NCBI RefSeq assembly: GCF_030815975.1
Contig: NZ_JAUSXL010000002.1
Span: 434,001-498,000, forward strand
DNA from: Variovorax paradoxus
GTDB lineage: Bacteria; Pseudomonadota; Gammaproteobacteria; Burkholderiales; Burkholderiaceae_C
Direction of reading: 5' to 3'
DNA: 64,000 nucleotides
Shown here one piece after another: positions 28,949 to 39,198 of this stretch. The notes below the pieces were generated by a model. It was not told the origin of the DNA and searched no databases. It saw only the letters and a list, made by a program, of their open reading frames with translations. Position numbers and translations under genes: made by a program. Position 1 is the first letter of the stretch, and the number at the start of each line of letters is the position of its first letter.

Positions 28949-30757
28949 ATGACCTACACAAAAGAACAAATCACCAAGCGCAAGTTCGACGTCGTGATCG
29001 TCGGCGCCGGCGGCTCCGGCATGCGGGCCTCGCTGCAACTGGCCCGCGCGGGCCTCAACGTGGCGGTGCTCTCCAAGGTGTTCCCCACCCGTTCGCACAC
29101 GGTTGCCGCGCAAGGCGGCGTGGGCGCGTCGCTCGGCAACATGAGCGAGGACAACTGGCACTACCACTTCTACGACACGATCAAGGGTTCCGACTGGCTC
29201 GGCGACCAGGACGCGATCGAGTTCATGTGCCGCGAAGCCCCGAAGGTCGTGTACGAACTCGAGCACTTCGGCATGCCCTTCGACCGCAACCCCGACGGCA
29301 CCATCTACCAGCGTCCGTTCGGCGGCCACACGGCCAACTACGGCGAGAAGCCCGTGCAGCGCGCCTGCGCCGCGGCCGACCGCACCGGCCACGCGATGCT
29401 GCACACGCTCTACCAGAAGAACGTCGAGGCCCGCACCCAGTTCTTCGTCGAATGGATGGCGCTCGACCTGATCCGCGACGCCGAAGGCGACGTGGTCGGC
29501 GTGACCGCGCTCGAAATGGAAACCGGCGACCTGCACGTCCTGCAGGCCAAGACCGTGCTGCTGGCCACCGGCGGCGCGGGCCGCATCTTCCAGGCCTCGA
29601 CCAACGCCTTCATCAACACCGGCGACGGCCTGGGCATGGCCGCGCGTTCGGGCATTCCGCTGCAGGACATGGAGTTCTGGCAGTTCCACCCGACCGGTGT
29701 AGCCGGCGCCGGCGTGCTGCTGACCGAAGGCTGCCGCGGCGAAGGCGCCATCCTGCTCAACAGCAACGGCGAACGCTTCATGGAGCGCTATGCGCCCACG
29801 CTGAAAGACCTGGCGCCGCGCGACTTCGTCTCGCGCTCGATGGACCAGGAAATCAAGGAAGGCCGCGGCTGCGGTCCCAACAAGGACTACGTGCTGCTCA
29901 AGCTCGACCACCTCGGTGCCGAGACCATCCACAAGCGCCTGCCCTCGGTGTACGAAATCGGCGTCAACTTCGCCAATGTCGACATCACCAAGGAGCCGAT
30001 TCCCGTGGTGCCGACCATCCACTATCAGATGGGCGGCATCCCGACCAACATCAACGGCCAGGTCGTGATCCAGCAGGGCGACCAGAACAGTGCCGTAGTG
30101 AACGGCCTCTATGCGGTGGGCGAATGCTCCTGCGTGAGCGTGCACGGCGCCAACCGCCTGGGCACCAATTCGCTGCTCGACCTGCTGGTGTTCGGCCGCG
30201 CGGCCGGCAACCACATCGTCGAGTTCAACGACAAGCTGAAGGAGCACAAACCGCTGCCGGCCGATGCTGCCGACCGCACGCTGGAGCGCCTGAACCGCCT
30301 CGAAGCGGCCACCACCGGCGAATACGCGCAGGACGTGGCGGGCGAAATCCGCGCCGTCATGCAGCAGCACGCCGCCGTGTTCCGCAAGCAAGCCTCGATG
30401 GACGAAGGCGTGGTCAAGATCGCCGCCGTGCGCGAGCGCGTCAACGCCATTGGCCTCCAGGACAAGTCCAAGGTGTTCAACACCGCGCGCATCGAGGCGC
30501 TCGAAGTCGACAACCTGATCGAAGTGGCGCAGGCCACCATGGTCTCGGCCGCCGCCCGCAAGGAATGCCGCGGCGCGCACACGGTCGAAGACTACGAACG
30601 TCCGGCCGATGACCCGGTCGCGCCGCTCGGCCGCGACGACGCCAACTGGATGAAGCACACGCTCTGGTACAGCCAGGACAACCGCCTCTCCTACAAGCCG
30701 GTCAACCTCAAGCCGCTGACGGTCGACTCCGTTCCTCCCAAGGTCCGTACGTTCTAA
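28949..30757 (+). CDS. sdhA: succinate dehydrogenase flavoprotein subunit
   Basis: Catalytic flavoprotein of complex II oxidising succinate to fumarate, 602 residues. FAD-binding motif VVIVGAGGSGMRASLQLARA, the covalent flavin His in SHTVAAQGG, active-site residues in FHPTGVAGAGVLLTEGCRGE, and HGANRLGTNSLLDLLVFGRA near the end. The start MTYTKEQITKR follows sdhD by 16 nt. SdhE, which attaches the flavin, is encoded two genes downstream. Confidence 0.98.
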   Translation: MTYTKEQITKRKFDVVIVGAGGSGMRASLQLARAGLNVAVLSKVFPTRSHTVAAQGGVGASLGNMSEDNWHYHFYDTIKGSDWLGDQDAIEFMCREAPKVVYELEHFGMPFDRNPDGTIYQRPFGGHTANYGEKPVQRACAAADRTGHAMLHTLYQKNVEARTQFFVEWMALDLIRDAEGDVVGVTALEMETGDLHVLQAKTVLLATGGAGRIFQASTNAFINTGDGLGMAARSGIPLQDMEFWQFHPTGVAGAGVLLTEGCRGEGAILLNSNGERFMERYAPTLKDLAPRDFVSRSMDQEIKEGRGCGPNKDYVLLKLDHLGAETIHKRLPSVYEIGVNFANVDITKEPIPVVPTIHYQMGGIPTNINGQVVIQQGDQNSAVVNGLYAVGECSCVSVHGANRLGTNSLLDLLVFGRAAGNHIVEFNDKLKEHKPLPADAADRTLERLNRLEAATTGEYAQDVAGEIRAVMQQHAAVFRKQASMDEGVVKIAAVRERVNAIGLQDKSKVFNTARIEALEVDNLIEVAQATMVSAAARKECRGAHTVEDYERPADDPVAPLGRDDANWMKHTLWYSQDNRLSYKPVNLKPLTVDSVPPKVRTF

Positions 30758-30786
30758 AAGCAAGAACAACATCACAAGGTTTCACG

Positions 30787-31488
30787 ATGAAGCGCACATT
30801 CCAGATCTACCGTTACGACCCGGACAAGGACGCCAAGCCCTACATGCAGACCATCGAGATCGAACTCGACGGCCATGAGCGCATGCTGCTCGACGCCCTG
30901 ATGAAGCTCAAGGCGCAGGATCCCACGCTGTCGTTCCGCCGCTCGTGCCGCGAAGGCGTCTGCGGCTCCGACGCGATGAACATCAACGGCAAGAACGGCC
31001 TCGCCTGCCTGACCAACATGCTCACGCTCAAGGGCACGATCGTGTTGAAGCCGCTGCCGGGCCTGCCCGTCATCCGCGACCTGATCGTGGACATGACGCA
31101 GTTCTTCAAGCAGTACAACTCGATCAAGCCGTACCTGCAGAACGACAACGTGCCGCCCGAGAAGGAGCGCCTGCAGTCGCCCGAAGAGCGCGACGAGCTC
31201 AATGGCCTGTACGAGTGCATCCTGTGCGCGAGCTGCTCCACCAGCTGCCCGAGCTTCTGGTGGAACCCCGACAAGTTCGTGGGTCCGGCCGGCCTGCTGC
31301 AGGCCTACCGCTTCATCGCCGACAGCCGCGACGAAGCCACCGCCGAACGTCTGGACAACCTCGAAGACCCGTACCGCCTGTTCCGCTGCCACACGATCAT
31401 GAACTGCGTCGACGTGTGCCCGAAGAACCTCAACCCGACCAAGGCGATCGGCAAGATCAAGGAACTGATGGTGCGCCGCGCCATCTGA
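30787..31488 (+). CDS. sdhB: succinate dehydrogenase iron-sulfur subunit
   Basis: Electron-transfer subunit of complex II, 233 residues. The 2Fe-2S cluster motif is SCREGVCGSDAMNINGKNGL, the 4Fe-4S and 3Fe-4S cysteines are in CILCASCSTSCPSFWW and CHTIMNCVDVCPKNLNP. It lies 29 nt after sdhA. Confidence 0.98.
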   Translation: MKRTFQIYRYDPDKDAKPYMQTIEIELDGHERMLLDALMKLKAQDPTLSFRRSCREGVCGSDAMNINGKNGLACLTNMLTLKGTIVLKPLPGLPVIRDLIVDMTQFFKQYNSIKPYLQNDNVPPEKERLQSPEERDELNGLYECILCASCSTSCPSFWWNPDKFVGPAGLLQAYRFIADSRDEATAERLDNLEDPYRLFRCHTIMNCVDVCPKNLNPTKAIGKIKELMVRRAI

Positions 31489-31507
31489 TCTTTTTCCGAG
31501 AGAAACC

Positions 31508-31831
31508 ATGCAAACCGCTGCCGAACTCGCACAGCCGATCAGCGAACGCGCGCTGAGCAAGCTGAAATGGCGCTGCCGGCGCGGCCTGCTCGAGAACGAC
31601 CTGTTCATCGCCCGCTTCTTCGAGCGGCACGAATCCCGCATGACCAATGGGCAGGCGGGGGCGATGGAGACATTGATGGACCTGTCGGACAACGATCTCC
31701 TCGATCTTCTCCTGCGAAGAAAGGAGCCCGAGCCCGCATGGGCCGGGGCCGAGGTGGTCGAGTTGCTGCAGCTGATGCGCACCGACGGCGCGCAGCGTCC
31801 CGCAACCTCCGTTTCCTCTTCGCCCTCCTGA
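31508..31831 (+). CDS. sdhE: FAD assembly factor SdhE
   Basis: A 107-residue helical protein of the YgfY/SDH5 family that helps covalent attachment of FAD to SdhA. The conserved motif RRGLLENDLFIARFFERH contains the functional RGxxE (RGLLE). The C-terminus is longer than in E. coli and Ser/Pro-rich (ATSVSSSPS). It follows sdhB by 19 nt. Confidence 0.92.
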   Translation: MQTAAELAQPISERALSKLKWRCRRGLLENDLFIARFFERHESRMTNGQAGAMETLMDLSDNDLLDLLLRRKEPEPAWAGAEVVELLQLMRTDGAQRPATSVSSSPS

Positions 31832-31855
31832 ATACTCCTCTGAAAGAAACCCGAA

Positions 31856-33166
31856 ATGAAAGCTTCCGATATCAAGGCCACGCTGTCGTTCAGCAACGGC
31901 GGAGACAGCGTCGAACTGCCGATCTACAAGGGCACCGTCGGCCCCGACGTGATCGACATCCGCAAGCTCTATGCGCAGACCGGCATGTTCACCTATGACC
32001 CGGGTTTCATGTCGACTGCCGCATGCCAGTCGGCCATCACGTACATCGACGGCGACAAGGGCGAGCTGCTGTATCGCGGCTACCCCATCGAGCAGCTCGC
32101 AACCAACTGCGACTTCATGGAGACCTGCCACCTGCTGCTGTACGGCGAACTGCCGGACCAGGCCAAGAAGACCAACTTCACCAAGCTCGTGACCAACCAC
32201 ACGATGGTCAACGAGCAGATGCAGTTCTTCCTGCGGGGCTTTCGCCGCGACGCGCATCCGATGGCCATCATGACCGGCCTGGTGGGCGCGCTGTCGGCCT
32301 TCTATCACGACAGCACGGACATCAACAATCCCGAGCACCGCGAGATCGCCGCGATCCGCCTGATCGCGAAGATGCCCACGCTCGTGGCCATGGCCTACAA
32401 GTACACGATCGGCCAGCCGTACATGTACCCGAAGAACGACCTGAGCTATGCGGGCAACTTCCTGCACATGATGTTCGCCACGCCGTGCGAGGAGTACAAG
32501 GTGAACCCGGTGCTCGAGCGCGCGCTCGACCGCATCTTCATCCTGCACGCGGACCACGAGCAGAACGCCTCGACCTCCACCGTGCGCCTGTGCGGCTCGT
32601 CGGGCACCAACCCCTTCGCGGCCATTGCGGCCGGCGTGGCCTGCCTCTGGGGCCCGGCCCACGGCGGCGCCAACGAAGCGGCGCTCAACATGCTCTACGA
32701 CATCCAGAAGGAAGGCGGCGTGGAGAAGATCGGCGAGTTCATCAAGAAGGTCAAGGACAAGAACTCGAACGTCAAGCTCATGGGTTTCGGCCACCGCGTG
32801 TACAAGAACTACGACCCGCGCGCCAAGCTGATGCAGGAAACCTGCAACGAAGTACTGACCGAGCTGGGCTTGGAGCAGGACCCGCTGTTCAAGCTTGCCA
32901 AGGAGCTCGAAAAGATCGCGCTGGAAGACGAGTACTTCGTGTCGCGCAAGCTCTACCCGAACGTCGACTTCTACTCGGGCATCGTGCAGCGCGCCATCGG
33001 CATCCCGGTGCCGCTGTTCACCGCGATCTTCGCGCTGGCCCGCACGGTCGGCTGGATTGCCCAGCTGAACGAAATGATCGGCGACCCCGAGTACAAGATC
33101 GGCCGCCCGCGCCAGCTGTTCGAAGGCTCGCCCAAGCGCGACGTGCAGCCCATCGGCAAGCGCTGA
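31856..33166 (+). CDS. gltA: type II citrate synthase
   Basis: Condenses acetyl-CoA and oxaloacetate to citrate, 436 residues, hexameric bacterial type. The N-terminal regulatory region includes [20 protein letters not shown]. Catalytic His residues are in [15 protein letters not shown] and [17 protein letters not shown]. It ends the sdh-gltA operon and is followed by a terminator. Confidence 0.98.
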   Translation: MKASDIKATLSFSNGGDSVELPIYKGTVGPDVIDIRKLYAQTGMFTYDPGFMSTAACQSAITYIDGDKGELLYRGYPIEQLATNCDFMETCHLLLYGELPDQAKKTNFTKLVTNHTMVNEQMQFFLRGFRRDAHPMAIMTGLVGALSAFYHDSTDINNPEHREIAAIRLIAKMPTLVAMAYKYTIGQPYMYPKNDLSYAGNFLHMMFATPCEEYKVNPVLERALDRIFILHADHEQNASTSTVRLCGSSGTNPFAAIAAGVACLWGPAHGGANEAALNMLYDIQKEGGVEKIGEFIKKVKDKNSNVKLMGFGHRVYKNYDPRAKLMQETCNEVLTELGLEQDPLFKLAKELEKIALEDEYFVSRKLYPNVDFYSGIVQRAIGIPVPLFTAIFALARTVGWIAQLNEMIGDPEYKIGRPRQLFEGSPKRDVQPIGKR

Positions 33167-33192
33167 TCGTCGCTTCCGGCGTTCATCCCTGA

Positions 33193-33217
33193 AAGCTGCC
33201 CTCGGGCAGCTTTTTTG
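33193..33217 (+). terminator. Rho-independent terminator after gltA
   Basis: AAGCTGCC-CTCG-GGCAGCTT (33193-33212) followed by a T run to 33216, 26 nt after the gltA stop. Confidence 0.92.
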
Positions 33218-33287
33218 CGTCTTGGCTGACATGCGGCGCCGGGAAGCCGGCGATAGGCTGCAAAGCACTTAGCCGAAGGAGTTCATC

Positions 33288-33428
33288 ATGAAGTCGCTTG
33301 TCGCATTGTTCGCCGTCGCATTTACCCTTGCCGTGCCGCTGTCGGGTTGCAACACCTGGAGAGGAGCCGGCCAGGACGTGCAGAAGGCCGGGGAAAAGAT
33401 GGAGGATTCCTCCAAGAAGCGCCAATGA
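33288..33428 (+). CDS. entericidin A/B-family lipoprotein
   Basis: A 46-residue peptide of the entericidin family. MKSLVALFAVAFTLAVPLSG leads to the lipobox with the lipidated Cys in LSGC, then a short polar tail ending VQKAGEKMEDSSKKRQ, with the VQxAGxxxED pattern typical of EcnA/EcnB. Probably an outer- or inner-membrane lipoprotein. No paired toxin or antidote is next to it. The ATG has an AAGGAG about 8 nt upstream. Members near the leu genes are common in Burkholderiales. Confidence 0.85.
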   Translation: MKSLVALFAVAFTLAVPLSGCNTWRGAGQDVQKAGEKMEDSSKKRQ

Positions 33429-33544
33429 CGCCTCTTTCGCTCATCGCGCGCCGACAGCAATGTCATCGTGCATGGCGATGACCAATACCTGAAAACAAGG
33501 GGAAAATACGGGCTTCCATCTCCATCCGAGATGCCAAGACCCGT

Positions 33545-34507
33545 ATGACCTCTCCCCCGTCTTCCGAACGCAATTTCGCCCGGCGCATCGACCTCACGTC
33601 GTTGCAGCTGTTCGTGGCCGTTTGCGAACTCGGCAGCATCGGGCGGGCGGCGGAACGCGAATTCATCGCCGCCTCGGCCATCAGCAAGCGGCTGTCGGAC
33701 CTGGAAGCCACGCTGGGCACCACCCTCCTCTATCGCCACGCGCGCGGCGTGGATCTTTCCCCCGCGGGCGAAAGCCTGCTGCACCATGCGCGCTCGGTGC
33801 TCTACAGCCTCGAGAAGATGCAGGGCGAACTCAGCGAATACGCCGAGGGCGTGCGCGGCCATGTGCGGGTGCATGCCAACATCTCGGCCATCGTGCAGTT
33901 TCTGCCGGAAGACCTCGGCGCCTTCACGCGCGAGCACGACGCGATCAAGATCGACCTCGAAGAGCACCTGAGCAACGAGGTGGTGCGTGCGGTCCAGGAA
34001 GGTGCCGCAGACCTCGGCATCTGCCACATTCCCGACGGCACGAACGAACTGCAGACCCTGCCTTACCGCCATGACCGGCTCGTGCTGATCGCACCCGCCG
34101 GGCATCCGCTGGCCACGCAGGGGCCGATCGACTTTGCCGCCTCGCTCGATTTCGACCACGTCGGCCTGCACACCAACAGCTCGATCTACGTGGCCATGCA
34201 CCAGGCCGCGCTCGAGGCGGGCCGCAGCGTCAAGCTGCGCATCCACGTGACCGGGCTCGACGCCATGTGCCGCATGATCGACAACGGGCTGGGCATCGGC
34301 GTGATGCCGCAGCGCGCCTTCGAGCTGCTGCAGGCGGGCATCGGCAGCCGCCTTCGCAGCGTGGCGCTGAACGACGCCTGGTCCCGGCGCGAGATCCGCC
34401 TGGTGGCGCGCGACTTCTCCACCCTGCCGGTGGCTGCGCGCACGCTGGTCAACCACCTGCGCGCGCCGGCGGCCGCCCACGACGCCGCCGAGCCGCTCGC
34501 CGCCTAG
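33545..34507 (+). CDS. LysR-family transcriptional regulator
   Basis: A 320-residue LTTR. The N-terminal winged helix-turn-helix ([60 protein letters not shown]) is followed by a periplasmic-binding-like effector domain with [20 protein letters not shown] and [15 protein letters not shown]. It lies directly upstream of leuC on the same strand; a role in control of the leucine genes is only a guess, as some family members here regulate other targets. Confidence 0.9.
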   Translation: MTSPPSSERNFARRIDLTSLQLFVAVCELGSIGRAAEREFIAASAISKRLSDLEATLGTTLLYRHARGVDLSPAGESLLHHARSVLYSLEKMQGELSEYAEGVRGHVRVHANISAIVQFLPEDLGAFTREHDAIKIDLEEHLSNEVVRAVQEGAADLGICHIPDGTNELQTLPYRHDRLVLIAPAGHPLATQGPIDFAASLDFDHVGLHTNSSIYVAMHQAALEAGRSVKLRIHVTGLDAMCRMIDNGLGIGVMPQRAFELLQAGIGSRLRSVALNDAWSRREIRLVARDFSTLPVAARTLVNHLRAPAAAHDAAEPLAA

Positions 34508-34550
34508 GACACCAGACAATTCACCTCCCCACGAAAGACAAGAGAACGAC

Positions 34551-35972
34551 ATGGCACGCACGCTCTACGACAAGATCTGGGACGAACACGTCGTCCACAC
34601 CGAGGAAGACGGCACCGCGATCCTCTACATCGACCGCCACCTGGTGCACGAAGTCACCAGCCCGCAGGCCTTCGAGGGCCTGCGCGTCGCCGGCCGCAAG
34701 CTATGGCGCATCAGCTCGGTGGTGGCCACGGCCGACCACAACACGCCGACCACGGGCTGGGAGCGCGGCTACGAAGGCATTGCCGACCCCACCAGCAAGG
34801 AGCAGGTCACCACGCTGGACAAGAACATCGCGGAATTCGGCGCCGCCGCGTTCTTCCCGTTCCTGAGCAAGCGCCAGGGCATCGTGCATGTGATCGGCCC
34901 GGAAAGCGGCGCCACGCTGCCGGGCATGACGGTCGTCTGCGGCGACTCGCACACCTCCACCCATGGCGCCTTCGGCGCGCTCGCGCACGGCATCGGCACC
35001 AGCGAGGTCGAGCACGTGATGGCCACGCAGACGCTGCTCGGCAAGAAGGCGAAGAACATGCTCGTGAAGGTCGAAGGCAAGCTGCCTTTCGGCTGCACGG
35101 CCAAGGACATCGTGCTCGCGATCATCGGCAAGATCGGCACGGCCGGCGGCACGGGCTACACCATCGAATTCGCGGGCTCGGCCATCCGCGACCTGAGCAT
35201 GGAAGGCCGCATGACGGTCTGCAACATGGCCATCGAGGCCGGTGCGCGCGCGGGCCTGGTGGCGGTCGACGAAAAGACCATCAGCTATGTCAAGGGCCGC
35301 CCGCTCGCGCCCACGGGCGTGGAGTGGGACCAGGCCGTGGCCTACTGGCGCACGCTGCAGTCCGACCCCGACGCCAAGTTCGACGCCGTGGTTGAGCTCG
35401 ACGCCGCGCAGATCCAGCCGCAGGTGACCTGGGGCACCTCGCCCGAGATGGTGGTCGACATCAACGGCCGCGTGCCCGATCCCGAGAAGGAAAAAGACGC
35501 CAGCAAGCGCGGCGCCATCGAGCGCGCGCTGGTCTACATGGGCCTGGAGCCGAACAAGGCCATGAACGACATCTTCGTCGACAAGGTGTTCATCGGCTCG
35601 TGCACCAACAGCCGCATCGAGGACATGCGCGAAGCCGCGGCCGTGGTGAAAAAGCTCGGCCAGAAAGTGGCAAAGAACGTGAAGCTCGCGATGGTGGTGC
35701 CCGGCTCGGGCGTGGTGAAGGAACAGGCCGAGCGCGAAGGCCTCGACCTGATCTTCAAGGCCGCGGGCTTCGAATGGCGCGAACCCGGCTGCTCGATGTG
35801 CCTGGCCATGAACGCCGACCGCCTGGAGCCCGGCGAGCGCTGCGCCTCCACCAGCAACCGCAACTTCGAAGGCCGCCAGGGCGCCGGCGGCCGCACCCAC
35901 CTCGTGAGCCCGGCCATGGCCGCCGCCGCCGCCGTGCACGGCCATTTCGTCGACGTGCGTACGTTTGCCTGA
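34551..35972 (+). CDS. leuC: 3-isopropylmalate dehydratase large subunit
   Basis: 4Fe-4S isomerase subunit of leucine synthesis, 473 residues, related to aconitase. Marks are the [20 protein letters not shown] motif, cluster ligands in [17 protein letters not shown] and [16 protein letters not shown]. It is 17 nt upstream of leuD. Confidence 0.97.
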   Translation: MARTLYDKIWDEHVVHTEEDGTAILYIDRHLVHEVTSPQAFEGLRVAGRKLWRISSVVATADHNTPTTGWERGYEGIADPTSKEQVTTLDKNIAEFGAAAFFPFLSKRQGIVHVIGPESGATLPGMTVVCGDSHTSTHGAFGALAHGIGTSEVEHVMATQTLLGKKAKNMLVKVEGKLPFGCTAKDIVLAIIGKIGTAGGTGYTIEFAGSAIRDLSMEGRMTVCNMAIEAGARAGLVAVDEKTISYVKGRPLAPTGVEWDQAVAYWRTLQSDPDAKFDAVVELDAAQIQPQVTWGTSPEMVVDINGRVPDPEKEKDASKRGAIERALVYMGLEPNKAMNDIFVDKVFIGSCTNSRIEDMREAAAVVKKLGQKVAKNVKLAMVVPGSGVVKEQAEREGLDLIFKAAGFEWREPGCSMCLAMNADRLEPGERCASTSNRNFEGRQGAGGRTHLVSPAMAAAAAVHGHFVDVRTFA

Positions 35973-35989
35973 ACACACAAGAGATCCAC

Positions 35990-36640
35990 ATGCAGAAATT
36001 CACCGTGCACAAGGGCCTCGTGGCGCCCATGGACCGCGAGAACGTCGACACCGACGCGATCATCCCGAAGCAGTTCCTCAAGTCGATCCGCAAGACCGGC
36101 TTCGGCCAGAACCTGTTCGATGAGTGGCGCTATCTGGACGCGGGCTTTCCGGGCCAGGACCCGGCCAGCCGCAAGCCGAACCCCGACTTCGTGCTGAACC
36201 AGCCGCGCTATGCCGGCGCCTCGGTGCTGCTGGCGCGCAAGAACTTCGGCTGCGGCTCGTCGCGCGAGCACGCACCATGGGCGCTCGACCAGTACGGCTT
36301 CCGCGCGATCATCGCGCCGAGCTATGCCGACATCTTCTTCAACAACAGCTTCAAGAACGGCCTGCTGCCAATCGTGCTGCCCGAGGCGCAGGTGGCGCAG
36401 CTGTTCGACGAGACCTTCGCCTTCCCCGGCTACACGCTCACCATCGACCTGGAGCGCCAGGTGGTCGTGAAGCCCGATGGCGGCGAGTTCGCGTTCGACG
36501 TGCAGGCCTTCCGGAAGTACTGCCTGATCAACGGCCTGGACGACATTGGCCTCACGCTGCGCCACAAGGACAAGATCAAGGCCTTCGAGGCCGAGCGGCT
36601 GGCGCAGAAGCCCTGGCTCGCGCACACGATGATCTCGTGA
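35990..36640 (+). CDS. leuD: 3-isopropylmalate dehydratase small subunit
   Basis: Swivelling small subunit of isopropylmalate isomerase, 216 residues. [20 protein letters not shown] at the start, [20 protein letters not shown], then the substrate-binding [20 protein letters not shown]. The start ATG at 35990 is the one with homology and follows AAGAGATCC. Confidence 0.96.
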   Translation: MQKFTVHKGLVAPMDRENVDTDAIIPKQFLKSIRKTGFGQNLFDEWRYLDAGFPGQDPASRKPNPDFVLNQPRYAGASVLLARKNFGCGSSREHAPWALDQYGFRAIIAPSYADIFFNNSFKNGLLPIVLPEAQVAQLFDETFAFPGYTLTIDLERQVVVKPDGGEFAFDVQAFRKYCLINGLDDIGLTLRHKDKIKAFEAERLAQKPWLAHTMIS

Positions 36641-36680
36641 TCGGCCTCATTTCCGTTTTCAAAAAACCTCAGATCCAATC

Positions 36681-37770
<1,090 letters not shown>

Positions 37771-37861
37771 CCGCAGCCCGCTTCGTCACGCCCCCTCCCC
37801 GGCTCGACGAGTCGGGGGCAAGAAAAGACAACTTCTTTCTTTTTTAAAAGGGCAAACTGAA

Positions 37862-39031
37862 ATGGCGAACGCATCCCAACCCCTGGTCGGCCTCGTAGGC
37901 TGGCGCGGCATGGTCGGCTCGGTCCTGATGGACCGCATGCAGGCCGAAGGCGACTTCGGGCTCATCGAGCCGGTCTTCTTCTCGACCTCCAACGCCGGCG
38001 GCAAGGCCCCGGCCATGGCCAGGAACGAGACCGCGCTCAAGGATGCGAACGACATCGAGGCGCTGAAGACGTGCGACATCGTCATCACCTGCCAGGGCGG
38101 CGACTACACCAGCGAGGTGTTCCCCAAGCTGCGCGCCGCCGGCTGGGCCGGGCACTGGATCGATGCCGCCTCCACCCTGCGCATGAACGACGACGCGGTC
38201 ATCGTGCTCGACCCCGTCAACCTGCCGGTGATCCAGAACGCGCTCGCCAAGGGCGGCAAGAACTGGATCGGCGGCAACTGCACCGTCAGCTGCATGCTGA
38301 TGGGCGTGGGCGCCCTCTACAAGGCGGGCCTGGTCGAGTGGATGACCAGCATGACCTACCAGGCGGCTTCGGGCGGCGGCGCGCAGCACATGCGCGAGTT
38401 GCTGACCCAGTTCGGCACGCTCAACGCCGAGGTGCGCGCACTGCTCGACGACCCCAAGTCGGCCATCCTCGAGATCGACCGCAAGGTGCTGCACAGGCAG
38501 CAGAACCTCAGCGCTTCCGAAACCGCCAACTTCGGCGCACCGCTGGGCGGCTCGCTGATCCCCTGGATCGACAAGGATCTGGGTATCGGCAAGAACTCGG
38601 ACGATGCCGAGTGGGGCATGTCCAAGGAAGAATGGAAGGCCGGCGCGGAAACCAACAAGATTCTCGGCCAGGGCGCGGGCTTCGGCACCGCCGCCGTGCC
38701 AGTCGACGGCTTCTGTGTGCGCATCGGCGCCATGCGCTGCCACAGCCAGGCGCTGACCTTCAAGCTCAAGAAGAATGTGCCCGTGGCCGACATCGAAGCA
38801 CTGATCGCCGCGGACAACCCCTGGGCCAGCGTGGTGCCGAACACCCGCGAAGCGACCCTGAAGGACCTGACGCCGGTGGCGGTGACGGGCACCATGAACA
38901 TTCCGGTCGGCCGCATCCGCAAGCTGGCGATGGGCCCCGAATACGTCGGCGCCTTCACCATCGGCGACCAACTGCTGTGGGGTGCCGCCGAACCGCTGCG
39001 CCGCATGCTGCGCATCCTGCTCGAGGCTTGA
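37862..39031 (+). CDS. asd: aspartate-semialdehyde dehydrogenase
   Basis: NADPH-dependent reduction of aspartyl phosphate to the semialdehyde, for lysine, threonine, methionine and diaminopimelate. The 389-residue protein has [20 protein letters not shown] at the N-terminus, the catalytic Cys in [20 protein letters not shown], and the His in [19 protein letters not shown]. Start MANASQPL is preceded by an AGGGCA. It lies 91 nt after leuB. Confidence 0.95.
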   Translation: MANASQPLVGLVGWRGMVGSVLMDRMQAEGDFGLIEPVFFSTSNAGGKAPAMARNETALKDANDIEALKTCDIVITCQGGDYTSEVFPKLRAAGWAGHWIDAASTLRMNDDAVIVLDPVNLPVIQNALAKGGKNWIGGNCTVSCMLMGVGALYKAGLVEWMTSMTYQAASGGGAQHMRELLTQFGTLNAEVRALLDDPKSAILEIDRKVLHRQQNLSASETANFGAPLGGSLIPWIDKDLGIGKNSDDAEWGMSKEEWKAGAETNKILGQGAGFGTAAVPVDGFCVRIGAMRCHSQALTFKLKKNVPVADIEALIAADNPWASVVPNTREATLKDLTPVAVTGTMNIPVGRIRKLAMGPEYVGAFTIGDQLLWGAAEPLRRMLRILLEA

Positions 39032-39198
39032 TGGGGGCGCGCAGGCTCTCCGCGGACCAGAAGTGTTGCCATTCAGCAACGCTGAATGTGTGCGTAAGTA
39101 TGCGCGCACTGGGTAGAACAGGCGCACCGCCTTGTCAGTACTCGGTGATGGTGCTAACGTCCTCTTACAAATTCTGGGCCTGAGCCGCCCCTATCAGC

